64,000 nt of DNA from Saccharothrix algeriensis (GCF_016907655.1 NZ_JAFBCL010000001.1:5428001-5492000), one strand, 5' to 3'. Shown: positions 26,739 through 35,056, counted from the stretch's first letter. A program made the numbers and translations. Notes: generated by a model from the letters alone, not told the origin.

Positions 26739-27161
26739 TCGTGTTCTCCTCCCCGTACGGCCTGGGCGCAGCCCGATCGCATTTGTCGGGGGGTGTCAAG
26801 CACGCTCTTCGCTTGACACCCCCCGACAAATGCGATTGCCTTCGGCAGGCCGTGCGGGGAGGAGAACACGACCGCCCTTTCTTTTCCTCCTCCTTGGGGG
26901 CCTCTCGGCCGCTCTTCTTGCTAAAATCGCGCACCGATCCGGGAAATATTAGGTGCGGCACGGATCCAGGTTAGAAACAAAAAGAGTCCTCGCCGGACGG
27001 GCAGGCCGCCAAGGAGAATGAAAAGAAACAGCGGTCGTGTTCTCCCCGCATGGCCTGTCAAAGACGACCATGCTTTCTTGGGGGGTGCAAGCGAAAAGCG
27101 TGCTTGCACCCCCCAAGAAAGCATGGTAGCCCTCCGGGCAGGCCATACGGGGAGAACACGA
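26739..27161. repeat. Palindromic intergenic element, copy B
   Basis: Same architecture as copy A. Hairpin 1 (26739-26871): outer arms 26739-26764 and 26846-26871 over 26 bp with one G-T-type mismatch, and inner arms pairing over 26 bp around the same 9-base loop acgctcttc. Hairpin 2 (27035-27161): inner arms 27067-27092 and 27102-27127 perfect over 26 bp around gaaaagcgt. Relative to copy A, both outer arms of hairpin 1 carry the same 3-bp insertion, and both inner arms of each hairpin carry matching substitutions. The centre again forms an imperfect stem (tttcttttc near 26877 against gaaaagaaa near 27020). It lies between the convergent permease and aldehyde dehydrogenase genes. Confidence 0.9.
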
Positions 27162-27225
27162 AGACACCGGACTGCACGGGGCGTGCCAAGAGCCAAAAGC
27201 CAAAGGCAAAAGACAAGAACCGAAA

Positions 27226-27294
27226 GCCGAAGCCGGAGCCGAAGCCGTGCCCGGTGCCTGGGTGGCGGGGCGCGGCTTCGGCCTCGGCTTCGGC
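27226..27294 (-). terminator. 22-bp imperfect stem after the aldehyde dehydrogenase gene
   Basis: Arms 27226-27247 and 27273-27294, built of gccgaagcc units, pair with two central mismatches around a 25-base loop. The structure lies 10 bases beyond the minus-strand stop at 27304. The flanking 27185-27225 is unusually purine-rich (aaaagcc-type repeats). Confidence 0.6.
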
Positions 27295-27303
27295 TCGGGG
27301 TGG

Positions 27304-28731
27304 TTACAGGTCGAGGCCGGTCAGGACCAGTACGCGCTGCTCGGTCAGGTCCTCCATCGCGGCGTGGACGCCCTCGCGGCCGGTGCCCGACTCCTTCAGG
27401 CCGCCGTAGGGCATCTGGTCGGCGCGGAAGCTCGGCACGTCGCCCACGATCACGCCGCCGACCTGGAGGCGCTTGGACGCCCGGAACGCGACCCGCACGT
27501 CGTGGGTGAACAGGCCCGCCTGCAGGCCGAAGCGGGAGGAGTTGACCTTGGCGAAGGCGTCCTCCACCGAGTCGACCGGGGCCAGGACCACGACCGGGCC
27601 GAAGACCTCCTCGTCCACGACCTTGCAGTCCTCGGGGACGTCGGCCAGGACGGTGGGCGCGTAGGCCGCGCCGTCGCGGGTGCCGCCGGTCAGCAGGCGG
27701 GCGCCGCCGGCGACGGCCTCGTCCACCCAGGTCTCCACCCGGCGCGCCGCCGCCTCGTTGATCAGCGGGCCGACGTCGGTCGACGGGTCGTCCGGCTCGC
27801 CGGTGCCGAGCTTGCGGACGTGGGCGACGACGGCGTCGGCGACCGCGTCGTAGACGTCGCGGTGGATGTAGACGCGCTGCACCGAGATGCAGGACTGGCC
27901 GCCCTGGTACATCGAGAACGTGGCGATCCGCTGGGCCGCCCAGTCGAGGTCCGTCCAGTCCGGGCAGACGACGGCCGCCGCGTTGCCGCCCAGCTCCAGC
28001 ACGACGTGCTTGCGCGGCACGCGGTCCAGGATGCCGTAGCCGACCGGGGCCGAGCCGGTGAACGACACGACCGGCAGGCGCGGGTCGTCGACCAGCGAGG
28101 CCGCCACCTCGTTGGGCACCGGCAGCACCGACCACGAGCCGGCGGGCAGGTCGGTCTCGGCCAGCAGGGAACCCAGCAGCAGCGACACCAGGGGGGTGGC
28201 GGGCGCGGGCTTGACGATGATCGGCGCGCCGACCGCGATCGCGGGCGCGACCTTGTGCGCCACCAGGTTCAGCGGGAAGTTGAACGGCGCGATGCCCAGC
28301 ACGACGCCGCGCGGCGCGCGGCGCACCAGGGCCATGCGGCCGGTCGCGGCCGGGTCGGTGTCCAGGCGCTGCAGCTCGCCGGAGAAGCGGCGGGCCTCCT
28401 CGGCGGCCCAGCGGAACGTGGAGACCGCCCGCGCGACCTCCATCCGCGACCACTTCAGCGGCTTGCCGGACTCGGCGGTGATCAGGGCGGCGACCTCGTC
28501 GGAGCGCTCGGCCAGCCGGCGGGACACGTGGTCCAGCGCCGCGGCGCGGGCGTGCGCGGGCAGCGAGGCGAACTCCTCCGCCACGCCGTCGGCGGCGGCG
28601 ACCGCGCGCTCCACGTCCTCCGCCGAGGCGTTCGAGGTGGTGCCGGCGAGCGAGCCGTCGTGGGGGCTGCGCACCTCCACCAGGTCGTCGCTCGACGCGG
28701 CCTGTCCCGCAACCCAGTAGGGGGTGTTCAT
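27304..28731 (-). CDS. NAD(P)-dependent aldehyde dehydrogenase
   Basis: ALDH-superfamily enzyme of 475 residues. Seen: GVVLGIAPFNFPLNLVAHKVAPAIAVG (cofactor-binding), VSFTGSAPVGYGI, the catalytic Glu in VLELGGNAAAVV, catalytic Cys in GGQSCISVQRVYIH, and EVFGPVVVLAPVDSVEDAF. Best general match is to succinate-semialdehyde or glyceraldehyde-3-phosphate-type (SSADH/GAPN-like) members; the true aldehyde is unknown. AAGGAG lies eight bases before the ATG at 28731. A PucR regulator diverges from it 281 bases away and is its likely controller. A hairpin follows the stop. Confidence 0.9.
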   Translation of the reverse strand: MNTPYWVAGQAASSDDLVEVRSPHDGSLAGTTSNASAEDVERAVAAADGVAEEFASLPAHARAAALDHVSRRLAERSDEVAALITAESGKPLKWSRMEVARAVSTFRWAAEEARRFSGELQRLDTDPAATGRMALVRRAPRGVVLGIAPFNFPLNLVAHKVAPAIAVGAPIIVKPAPATPLVSLLLGSLLAETDLPAGSWSVLPVPNEVAASLVDDPRLPVVSFTGSAPVGYGILDRVPRKHVVLELGGNAAAVVCPDWTDLDWAAQRIATFSMYQGGQSCISVQRVYIHRDVYDAVADAVVAHVRKLGTGEPDDPSTDVGPLINEAAARRVETWVDEAVAGGARLLTGGTRDGAAYAPTVLADVPEDCKVVDEEVFGPVVVLAPVDSVEDAFAKVNSSRFGLQAGLFTHDVRVAFRASKRLQVGGVIVGDVPSFRADQMPYGGLKESGTGREGVHAAMEDLTEQRVLVLTGLDL

Positions 28732-28994
28732 CGCCCAACTCCTTCGGTGGTGGCTCTTCCCGGCACGGCGGCGCCCTCGGCCGGCCAGCGCCCTGGGGCG
28801 GTCGGCCCGTCCCCGGCGCGGTCGACGCGTGCGGGCGGCGTCGGACCCGCCCCGGCCGCCGCGGCGCCGGCGCGGTGCGCGGCGGGTGCGCGCGGCCGGG
28901 AGCCGGGCAGCGCGGTGGGCGGTCGGGGCACGGGTCCAGCATCCGTCCTTCCGGGCGAACCGGCCAGTGGAAGAAATGGCCGGGTGAAGCACTC

Positions 28995-29010
28995 ACACTG
29001 TACAAAGTGT
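28995..29010. promoter_or_regulatory. Inverted repeat at the PucR gene start
   Basis: ACACT-gtacaa-AGTGT ends two bases before the ATG at 29013. The 5-bp arms and position over the start suggest an autoregulatory operator. The rest of the 281-base divergent interval (28732-29012) is GC-rich and holds no gene I can support. Confidence 0.45.
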
Positions 29011-29012
29011 CC

Positions 29013-30290
29013 ATGCCGCTGACGCTTGCCGGTCTCGCCCGCGAGGTGGGGCTGCCCGTGCACGTCGACATCGGCCTGGACCGGCCGCTGTCCTGGGTGC
29101 ACAGCACGGAGCTGGCCGACCCGACGCCGTTCCTGGAGGGCGGCGAGCTGCTGCTGACCACCGGCATCGCGCTGGGCCCGCACCGGGACTACGTGCGGCG
29201 GCTGGTGGCCGCGGGCGCGGCGGGCCTGGGCTTCGGCACCGGGCTCAGCCACGCCGACGTGCCCGCCGAGCTGGTCGACGCCGCCCGCGAGGCGGGCCTG
29301 CCGCTGGTGGAGGTGCCCCGCGAGGTCCCGTTCATCGCCATCACCAAGGCGGTGTCCCGCGCGGTCGCGGCCGACGAGTACGCGGCCCTGGCCCGCACCA
29401 GCGAGGCCCAGCGCGCCCTGACCCGGGCGGCCCTGACCTCCACCGGGGCCGTGGTGCGCAGGCTCGCCGGCCTGGTCGGCGGCGCGGTGGGCCTGCTCGA
29501 CGCGCGCGGCGCGGTCGTGCACGCCAGCGGCGACCTGCCGGACCTGCGCCCGGAGGCCGAGCGGCTCGGGCCGGGGCCGGCGGGCGCGGCGTGGCGGGTG
29601 GGGGAGCGCCACCTCGCGATGCAGGCGCTGGGCCGGCCGGGCTACCTCGCGGTGGCCACCGGGCGACCGCTGGACACCGCCGACCGCAACACCGTCAACA
29701 CCGCCGCCTCGCTGCTGACCCTGGCGCTGGCCCGCTCGGACGCGGTGGACGTCGTCCACCGGGAGCTGCGGACCGCGCAGTTCCGCCTGCTGCTCAACGG
29801 GTGCCCGGTCGCCGACGCGCCGGAGGGGCCGTTCCGCGTCTTCGTGCTCCCGAAGGACACCGCGGAGCCGCCCGGGTTCTGGGCCGAGCACGAGGGCGAC
29901 GTCGTCGTGCTCGCCCGCGCGCTCGACCGGCCCGCCCACGCCTCCAGCCCGGTGGGCGCGGCGGAGGTCGCGCGCGGCTACCGGGAAGCGCTGCGGGCCA
30001 GGGAGGAACGCGTCGCCACCTTCGAGGAGGTGCCCGGATCCGGTTTGCTGGCAACGGATTCCGCCTTCCACGCGGCCACGCTGCTCGCCCCGCTCGACGC
30101 CCGGCTGCGCGAGTCGCTGCGGGTCTGGCTGTCCTGCCACGGCCAGTGGGACCCGGCGGCGGCCAGGCTCGGCGTGCACCGGCACACCATCCGCAACCGC
30201 ATCCGGCGCGTCGAGGAGCTGCTGGGCCGCTCCCTGGACTCGCCGGGACTGCGGGCCGAACTCTGGTTCGCCCTGCACGCCGGCCAGTAG
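29013..30290 (+). CDS. PucR-family transcriptional regulator
   Basis: Regulator of 425 residues. The N-terminal PucR domain (MPLTLAGLAREVGLPV, then SWVHSTELADPTPFLEGGELLLTTG) covers about residues 1-120, a GGDEF-like/GAF-like middle lies around 150-330, and the C-terminal PucR HTH_30 domain has LRVWLSCHGQWDPAAARLGVHRHTIRNRIRRVEELLGR. The family activates purine, polyamine or amino-acid catabolic genes. Here the divergent aldehyde dehydrogenase suggests control of an aldehyde or polyamine/GABA step (inference). The ATG at 29013 begins exactly at the domain. ACACT-N6-AGTGT overlaps its promoter. Confidence 0.9.
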   Translation: MPLTLAGLAREVGLPVHVDIGLDRPLSWVHSTELADPTPFLEGGELLLTTGIALGPHRDYVRRLVAAGAAGLGFGTGLSHADVPAELVDAAREAGLPLVEVPREVPFIAITKAVSRAVAADEYAALARTSEAQRALTRAALTSTGAVVRRLAGLVGGAVGLLDARGAVVHASGDLPDLRPEAERLGPGPAGAAWRVGERHLAMQALGRPGYLAVATGRPLDTADRNTVNTAASLLTLALARSDAVDVVHRELRTAQFRLLLNGCPVADAPEGPFRVFVLPKDTAEPPGFWAEHEGDVVVLARALDRPAHASSPVGAAEVARGYREALRAREERVATFEEVPGSGLLATDSAFHAATLLAPLDARLRESLRVWLSCHGQWDPAAARLGVHRHTIRNRIRRVEELLGRSLDSPGLRAELWFALHAGQ

Positions 30291-30336
30291 GCTGTGCGAC
30301 GGCGCCGCCGCGACCATCCCGTCCTAGGGGGAGACC

Positions 30337-30804
30337 TTGGCGCGTCCACGGTTCTTAGCGCACGCGGCGGCCGTCACGACCTTGACCGCCGGCCTGGTCA
30401 CCGCTGTCTTCACCGGCACCGCCAGCGCGTGCCAGTGCCTGCCCGACGGCGAGGGCCTGAAGTACCTCAAGGCCGACCACGTGTTCGTGGGCCTGGTGCT
30501 CAGCGAACGGCGTGACACGGTCAAGGACCTGTACGTCTACACCGCCCTGGTGAGCGAGGAGCACAAGGGCGACGTGCCGCGCCGCGTCGAGATCGCCACC
30601 CACTACCAGGGTTCGGCGTGCGGCCTGCGGCTCCAGCCCGGCACGAAGTACCTGGTGTTCGCGCACGGCGACAGCAGCGACCGCCGGGTGGAGACCAACC
30701 AGTGCAGCGGCACCCGCCTGGCCTCGGGCGGCCCGCCGACCACCACGCCGTCGTCCGGCACGTGGGCGGTGCCCACGTCCACCTGCGCCACCGCCGCCCC
30801 GTGA
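30337..30804 (+). CDS. Secreted TIMP/NTR-like protein, copy 1
   Basis: Exported protein of 155 residues. A Sec signal peptide with the AXA site ASA would leave a mature N-terminus CQCLPDGEG. A Cys-x-Cys at the very start, followed by ADHVFVGLVLSE and later Cys residues (SACGLRL, NQCSGTR, STCAT), mirrors tissue inhibitors of metalloproteinases (TIMP), whose N-terminal Cys chelates the target's zinc. The resemblance covers the N-terminal OB-like NTR region only. The Thr/Ser/Pro-rich C-terminus is short. TTG start at 30337 follows a GGGGGA tract. The next gene is a paralogue 33 bases away. A lipoprotein reading is unlikely, since the -3 residue is Ala. Function as an inhibitor is inference. Confidence 0.7.
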   Translation: MARPRFLAHAAAVTTLTAGLVTAVFTGTASACQCLPDGEGLKYLKADHVFVGLVLSERRDTVKDLYVYTALVSEEHKGDVPRRVEIATHYQGSACGLRLQPGTKYLVFAHGDSSDRRVETNQCSGTRLASGGPPTTTPSSGTWAVPTSTCATAAP

Positions 30805-30837
30805 CGGCGCGGGGCCCGCACCTTCCAGGAGGTTCCC

Positions 30838-31329
30838 TTGGCAGGTAAACGCTTCCTCGCCCACGCGCTGGCCGGGGCCGTCGTGGCCGCCGGGATGCTG
30901 ACCGCCGTGTCCACCGGCACGGCCAACGCGTGCAGCTGCTTCCCCGACGACAACGAGGGCAAGCGGTACGTGCGGGCCGACCACGTGTTCGTCGGGCTGG
31001 TGCTCAGCGAGCACGTGGACCGCGGCAACCCCGACACGAACCACGACGACAAGTACAGCTACGCGGTCCGCGTCGGCAAGGAGTACAAGGGCGACGTGCC
31101 GCGCCGGGTTCAGGTCCACACGTCCGCCGGCGGCACCACGTGCGGCATCAGGCTGACCGTGGGCACCCGCTACCTGGTGTTCGCGCACGGCGACAGCTCC
31201 GACCGGGCCGTCGACACGCAGCTGTGCAGCGGGACCCGCCCGGCCGCGGGCGGCCCGCCGGACACCCTGCCGACGCACACGTCGACCACGACGCCGACCA
31301 CGACGCCCTGCCCGACCGACGCGGCCTAG
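30838..31329 (+). CDS. Secreted TIMP/NTR-like protein, copy 2
   Basis: Tandem paralogue of the preceding gene, 163 residues. Signal peptide cleavage after ANA would expose CSCFPDDNEG, even closer to vertebrate TIMP starts of the form C-S/T-C-x-P. The shared blocks are ADHVFVGLVLSE, YKGDVPRRVQV, CGIRLTVGTRYLVFAHGDSSDR and CSGTRPAAGGPP. The C-terminal tail is a Thr/Pro run (HTSTTTPTTTPCPTDAA) probably extending away from the fold. AGGAGG at 30827-30832 lies five bases before the TTG. A perfect 21-bp terminator hairpin follows, so the pair forms one operon. Confidence 0.72.
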   Translation: MAGKRFLAHALAGAVVAAGMLTAVSTGTANACSCFPDDNEGKRYVRADHVFVGLVLSEHVDRGNPDTNHDDKYSYAVRVGKEYKGDVPRRVQVHTSAGGTTCGIRLTVGTRYLVFAHGDSSDRAVDTQLCSGTRPAAGGPPDTLPTHTSTTTPTTTPCPTDAA

Positions 31330-31373
31330 AGGGCGCTGGTCGAGAGGGACAAGGGCACGGATCACGAGGCAGG

Positions 31374-31419
31374 GCAACGACCACGGGCAGGGCGTGACCG
31401 CCCTGCCCGTGGTCGTTGC
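31374..31419. terminator. Perfect 21-bp stem with tetraloop
   Basis: Arms 31374-31394 and 31399-31419 are exact reverse complements around tgac, between the convergent TIMP-like gene (stop 31329) and a small minus-strand gene (stop 31431). Strong bidirectional terminator candidate. Confidence 0.9.
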
Positions 31420-31430
31420 GGCCGCGTCGG

Positions 31431-31598
31431 TCAGATCCCGATCACCGGGCTCTCCGCGGCGTGCCCGTACTCCTCGTCGGGATCGGCTTCGCCGTCCACC
31501 ACGTCCCTGATCTCGTCCACCGCGCCCAGCGCGTCCAGCTTGGCCTCCGGTTCCCGGATGAACTCGTCCAACGTGGGTTCCTGCGCGCGTCCGGTCAT
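31431..31598 (-). CDS. Small acidic protein of unknown function, 55 aa
   Basis: Not recognised. The protein reads MTGRAQEPTLDEFIREPEAK, then KLDALGAVDEIRDVVDGEADP and a short tail EYGHAAESPVIGI. It is acidic, probably helical in its middle, with no Cys or membrane segment. A longer frame to 31709 exists, but its extra N-terminus is Arg/Gly/Pro-rich and unlike a real protein. The ATG at 31598 has no obvious ribosome site. It ends 12 bases from the terminator at 31374-31419. The downstream gene on the other strand is a Ser/Thr kinase; no link is evident. Confidence 0.45.
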   Translation of the reverse strand: MTGRAQEPTLDEFIREPEAKLDALGAVDEIRDVVDGEADPDEEYGHAAESPVIGI

Positions 31599-31788
31599 GG
31601 CCGGGGTGTACCCGCCGCCCGAGGGGGCCGAACGCGCGCGCCTCCCACCCGAACCAGTGGAAAACGCCGGGTTTGTCACCGCTGCGCTACGGGTAGGTGA
31701 ACGCGGCACGGCCGAACGGGTAGCCGTCTCCGCAACGTGACGGGTAGGTTCCGCCGCGTACTGGCGGCGGAGGGCGGAGGTCGACCGG

Positions 31789-33108
31789 ATGTGGGACGGG
31801 GACCTGACCGGCGAGGTGGTCGACGGGCGCTACGCCCTGGGCGACCTCTACGGGTCGGGCGGTATGGCCGAGGTCTACCGGGCGTTCGACACCAGGCTCG
31901 ACCGCAGGGTCGCCGTCAAGCTGTTCCAGGGGACCGCGACCCGCGAGGACCGGATCAGGCTCGACCGCGAGGCGCAGGTGCTGGCCGGGTTGCGCTACCC
32001 CGGCGTGGTCGCCGTGTACGACACGGGGTCGTTCCGGGGCCGCCCGTTCTACGTCATGCAGGCGGTGGAGGGCGGCACGCTGCGCCGCCGGATGCGCGAG
32101 CCGCTGGCGCCCGAGGTGGTGGCCCGGATCGGCGCGCAGGTCGCCCGCATCCTGGCCCACGTGCACCGGCACGACGTCGTGCACCGGGACGTGAAGCCGT
32201 CCAACATCCTGCTGGACGCGGGGGAGCGCCGCGCCTACCTGGCCGACTTCGGGCTGGCGCTGCAGGCGCAGGCCACCCGCGTGACGCGGTCCGGGGTGCT
32301 GGTCGGCACCGCCGGCTACCTCGCGCCCGAGCAGGTGCGCGGCGGCGAGGTGGGACCGGCCGCCGACGTCTACGCGCTGGGCCTGGTGCTGCTGGAGTGC
32401 CTGACCGGGCGGCCCGAGTACCCCGGTGGCGACACCGAGGCGGCGCTGGCGCGGCTGCACCGCGATCCCCGCGTCCCGGCGAACCTGCCCGACCCGTGGG
32501 TCGAGGCGCTGACCGCGATGACGCACGCGCTGCCCACCAAGCGCCCCACCGCCGACGAGTGCGCCCGGCTGCTCACCGCCGCCGAGCTGGCCAGTGCCGG
32601 GCGCGCGCCCGCGGCCGTGGAGGTGGTGGAGCGCGAGCCGGACGGCCCCGAGCCGCCCCGGCGCCGGCGCGCCCTCGTGGTCGGCGGGGTCGCGGGGGTG
32701 GTGGGCGTGGCAGCGGTGTTGCTGGGGCTCACCCTGGTCAACGCGCCGCCGGAGGACCTGCGGCAGCAGTTCGACGTCCCCGCGTCGACGGCCCCGCCGT
32801 CGACCGTCGTGGTCACCGGGCCGCCGTCCACGGTGACCGAGGTCGCGCCGCCGCCGCAGGAACCCTTGCCCCGCACCACCGCCGCACCGGCCGGGGACCC
32901 CGCTGAGAACCCCGCCGAGAACCCCACCGAGAACCCCACCGGGGACGTCCCCGGGAACACGGCGCCCGTCGGCACCACCGGGGCCCCGCCGCCGGCCGAC
33001 GACCCGCAGCGGCCCGAGCACGCCGGCCCGCCCACGGACGCCGGGAACCGCGGGAACCCGCCTCCGGCGAAGGGGTCGGCCGGCGACGCCCGACCCGGTC
33101 GGGGCTGA
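31789..33108 (+). CDS. Membrane Ser/Thr protein kinase (PASTA-less)
   Basis: Hanks-type kinase of 439 residues. The catalytic domain spans about residues 10-265: GSGGMAEVYRAFD (Gly loop), AVKLF (Lys), VVHRDVKPSN (catalytic loop), LADFGLAL (DFG) and YLAPEQVRGG (APE-like). A single transmembrane segment (ALVVGGVAGVVGVAAVLLGL, about 289-308) is followed by a roughly 130-residue extracellular Pro/Thr/Glu-rich tail with AENPAENPTENPT repeats and no sensor fold. The ATG at 31789 follows GGAGG by about nine bases. No phosphatase or FHA partner adjoins it. Substrates unknown. Confidence 0.93.
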   Translation: MWDGDLTGEVVDGRYALGDLYGSGGMAEVYRAFDTRLDRRVAVKLFQGTATREDRIRLDREAQVLAGLRYPGVVAVYDTGSFRGRPFYVMQAVEGGTLRRRMREPLAPEVVARIGAQVARILAHVHRHDVVHRDVKPSNILLDAGERRAYLADFGLALQAQATRVTRSGVLVGTAGYLAPEQVRGGEVGPAADVYALGLVLLECLTGRPEYPGGDTEAALARLHRDPRVPANLPDPWVEALTAMTHALPTKRPTADECARLLTAAELASAGRAPAAVEVVEREPDGPEPPRRRRALVVGGVAGVVGVAAVLLGLTLVNAPPEDLRQQFDVPASTAPPSTVVVTGPPSTVTEVAPPPQEPLPRTTAAPAGDPAENPAENPTENPTGDVPGNTAPVGTTGAPPPADDPQRPEHAGPPTDAGNRGNPPPAKGSAGDARPGRG

Positions 33109-33131
33109 GCCGGCCCGGCGCGCGGCGAGGG

Positions 33132-34091
33132 TCAGCCCCGCAGGGCGGGCAGCAGTTCCGACTGCGCGAAGTCCAGGAACCCGTCCTGGTGGTCGCCGCC
33201 GATCTGGACCAGCGCCAGGTCGGTGAACCCGGCGTCGGCGAACGCGCGCGCCGCCTCCGCGATCGGGCCGACTTCGGGGCCGCAGGGGATCTTCTCCGCC
33301 ACGTCCTCCGGCCGCACGAACTGCGTCGCGCCCGTGAACCCGGCCGGTCCGGGCAGCTCCGCGTTGACCTTCCACCCGCCCGCGAACCAGCGGAACTGCT
33401 CGTGCGCGCGGGCCACCGCCTTGTCCCGGTCCGGGTCCCAGCACACCGGCAGCTGCCCGATCTTGCGCGCCGCGCGGCCCTGGAACACGTCCCAGCTCTG
33501 GCCCAGCTCGGCGTCCGGCTCGGTGGTCACCATCGCGTCGGCCAGCGGCGCGAAGGTCTGCACCGACTGGCTGCCCGACACCGCGACCGCCACCGGCACC
33601 CGCTGCTCGGGCAGGTCCCACAGCTTGGCCGAGTCGACCCGGAAGTGGCTGCCCGCGTAGTTGACGTACCCGCCGTCGAACAGCATCGTGATGATCTCCA
33701 CGGCCTCGCGCAGCATCTCGTGGCGCACGTTCACCGGGGGCCAGCCGCGCCCGACGACGTGCTCGTTGAGGTTCTCGCCCGCGCCCAGGCCGAGGGTGAA
33801 CCGGCCGCCGCTGAGCAGCTGCACCGTCGCGGCCTTCTGCGCCACGACGGCCGGGTGGTAGCGCACCGTCGGGCAGGTCACGTAGGTCATCAGCTCGACC
33901 CGCTCGGTGACCTGGCTGACCGCGCCGAGCACGCTCCACGCGTACGGGGCGTGCCCCTGCTCCTCCAGCCACGGGAAGTAGTGGTCGCTGATCACCTCGA
34001 AGTCGAAGCCGGCCCGCTCGGCGCGGGCCGCGTGGTCCACCAGCGCACGAGGCCCGGCCTGCTCCGTCATCAGCGTGTAGCCGATCCGCAC
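33132..34091 (-). CDS. F420-dependent LLM-class oxidoreductase (G6PDH-like family)
   Basis: Luciferase-like flavin/F420 enzyme of 319 residues. The N-terminal strand IGYTLMTEQAGPRALVDHAARAERAG and SDHYFPWLEEQGHAPYAWSVLGA fit the TIGR03557-type subgroup related to F420-dependent glucose-6-phosphate dehydrogenase. GRFTLGLGAGENLNEHVVG is the conserved F420-binding block, and VAVAVSGSQSVQTFAPLADAM follows. GGGGGAAG precedes the GTG at 34091. It lies 9 bases downstream of the HAD gene, forming a two-gene operon. Substrate unknown; F420 use is itself an actinobacterial mark. Confidence 0.9.
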   Translation of the reverse strand: MRIGYTLMTEQAGPRALVDHAARAERAGFDFEVISDHYFPWLEEQGHAPYAWSVLGAVSQVTERVELMTYVTCPTVRYHPAVVAQKAATVQLLSGGRFTLGLGAGENLNEHVVGRGWPPVNVRHEMLREAVEIITMLFDGGYVNYAGSHFRVDSAKLWDLPEQRVPVAVAVSGSQSVQTFAPLADAMVTTEPDAELGQSWDVFQGRAARKIGQLPVCWDPDRDKAVARAHEQFRWFAGGWKVNAELPGPAGFTGATQFVRPEDVAEKIPCGPEVGPIAEAARAFADAGFTDLALVQIGGDHQDGFLDFAQSELLPALRG

Positions 34092-34100
34092 CGCTTCCCC

Positions 34101-34748
34101 CTAGGCCATCGGCAGGTCGGTGAGGTCCGCCCGCAACTGGTCGAGTTCCTCGTAGACGGTGGACGCGCCGTGCTCCTTCAGCTCGGCCTCGCCGAACCCG
34201 CCGGTCCGCAGCGCCACCACCGGCAGCCCGGCCCGCCGCGCCGCGTCGCAGTCCCACACCGAGTCCCCGACGACCACCGCCCGCCCGTCCGCGTCGACGC
34301 GGCGCAGCGCCACCTCGATCAGGTCGGGGGCGGGCTTGGAGTGCTCCACGTCGTCGGAGGAGGTGGACACCACCCCCTCGACGCCGATCAGCTTGACGTA
34401 GTGGTCGACGTGGTGGCGCTTGCCCGAGCTGGCCAGCACGACGGTCAGGCCCTGCTCCAGGGCGGTGGTCACCAGCCGGTGCGCGCCCTCCAGCGGGCGC
34501 ACCTCGCCGAGCATCGGCTCGAACGCGGCCTCCCAGGCCCGCCGGACGCCGTCGCCGTGCTCCTCCTCGACGCGGTCGCCGGCGACCGCCGCCACCAGCT
34601 TGTCGCCGCCCATCCCGATGGCGCGGTGGAGCCGCCACGTGGGCACCGTGATGTCGAACCGCCGGAAGGCGCGGAACCAGGCCACGGCGTGGTGGTAGTT
34701 CGTGTCCACCAGCGTGCCGTCCACATCGAGGACCAGGGTGTTGCTCAT
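34101..34748 (-). CDS. HAD-family phosphatase
   Basis: Haloacid-dehalogenase-fold hydrolase of 215 residues. Motif I LVLDVDGTLVDTNY gives the nucleophile and acid/base Asp pair. Helical cap residues about 20-80 follow. Motif II is VLASSGKRHH (Ser), with HSKPAPDLIEVAL (motif III Lys) and VVVGDSVWDCDAARRAGLP (motif IV). Beta-phosphoglucomutase/phosphoglycolate-phosphatase-like subgroup. TAACCC at 34756-34761 on the minus strand, seven bases before the ATG, suggests leaderless transcription. Cotranscribed with the F420 enzyme downstream. Confidence 0.9.
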   Translation of the reverse strand: MSNTLVLDVDGTLVDTNYHHAVAWFRAFRRFDITVPTWRLHRAIGMGGDKLVAAVAGDRVEEEHGDGVRRAWEAAFEPMLGEVRPLEGAHRLVTTALEQGLTVVLASSGKRHHVDHYVKLIGVEGVVSTSSDDVEHSKPAPDLIEVALRRVDADGRAVVVGDSVWDCDAARRAGLPVVALRTGGFGEAELKEHGASTVYEELDQLRADLTDLPMA

Positions 34749-34857
34749 ACCGGCGGGGTTAGCCCGACCGCCTCACCGGCAAACCGCGCTCCACCCCGCC
34801 CGCGGCGGACTGCCGCTGCCACCTCGCCGAGGCGCGGCGGGGCTCCTCGCGACGCGG

Positions 34858-35053
34858 CCGGTCCTGCGCAGCCGGTCCTGCGCAGCCGGTCCTGCGCGGC
34901 CGGTCCTGCGCGGCGAGGCTGTCGCGGGCCGAGTTGCCGCGGCCTGGTTGCCGCGCTCGGGCTGCTGCGCTCGGGCTGCTGCGGTCGGGCTGCCGTGGTG
35001 GGGCTGCCGTGGTGGGGCTGCCGAGGGCGGGGCTGCCGAGGGCGGGGCGGGCC
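34858..35053. repeat. Degenerate 14-15-bp tandem array
   Basis: Between the HAD start and the hydrolase stop lies an array whose unit changes in steps: ccggtcctgcgcag twice, ccggtcctgcgcgg twice (34858-34913), then a less regular stretch with gctcgggctgctgc, then cgtggtggggctgc twice and cgagggcggggctgc twice up to about 35053. Neighbouring units are more alike than distant ones, as expected from local duplication. The 308-base interval 34749-35056 holds no gene I can support. Confidence 0.8.
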
Positions 35054-35056
35054 GCG

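Noticed and set aside
30337..31329. The two Cys-leading secreted proteins as lipoproteins
   Set aside because: The residues before Cys (ASA, ANA) lack the Leu/Val/Ile at -3 expected of a lipobox and fit signal peptidase I instead.
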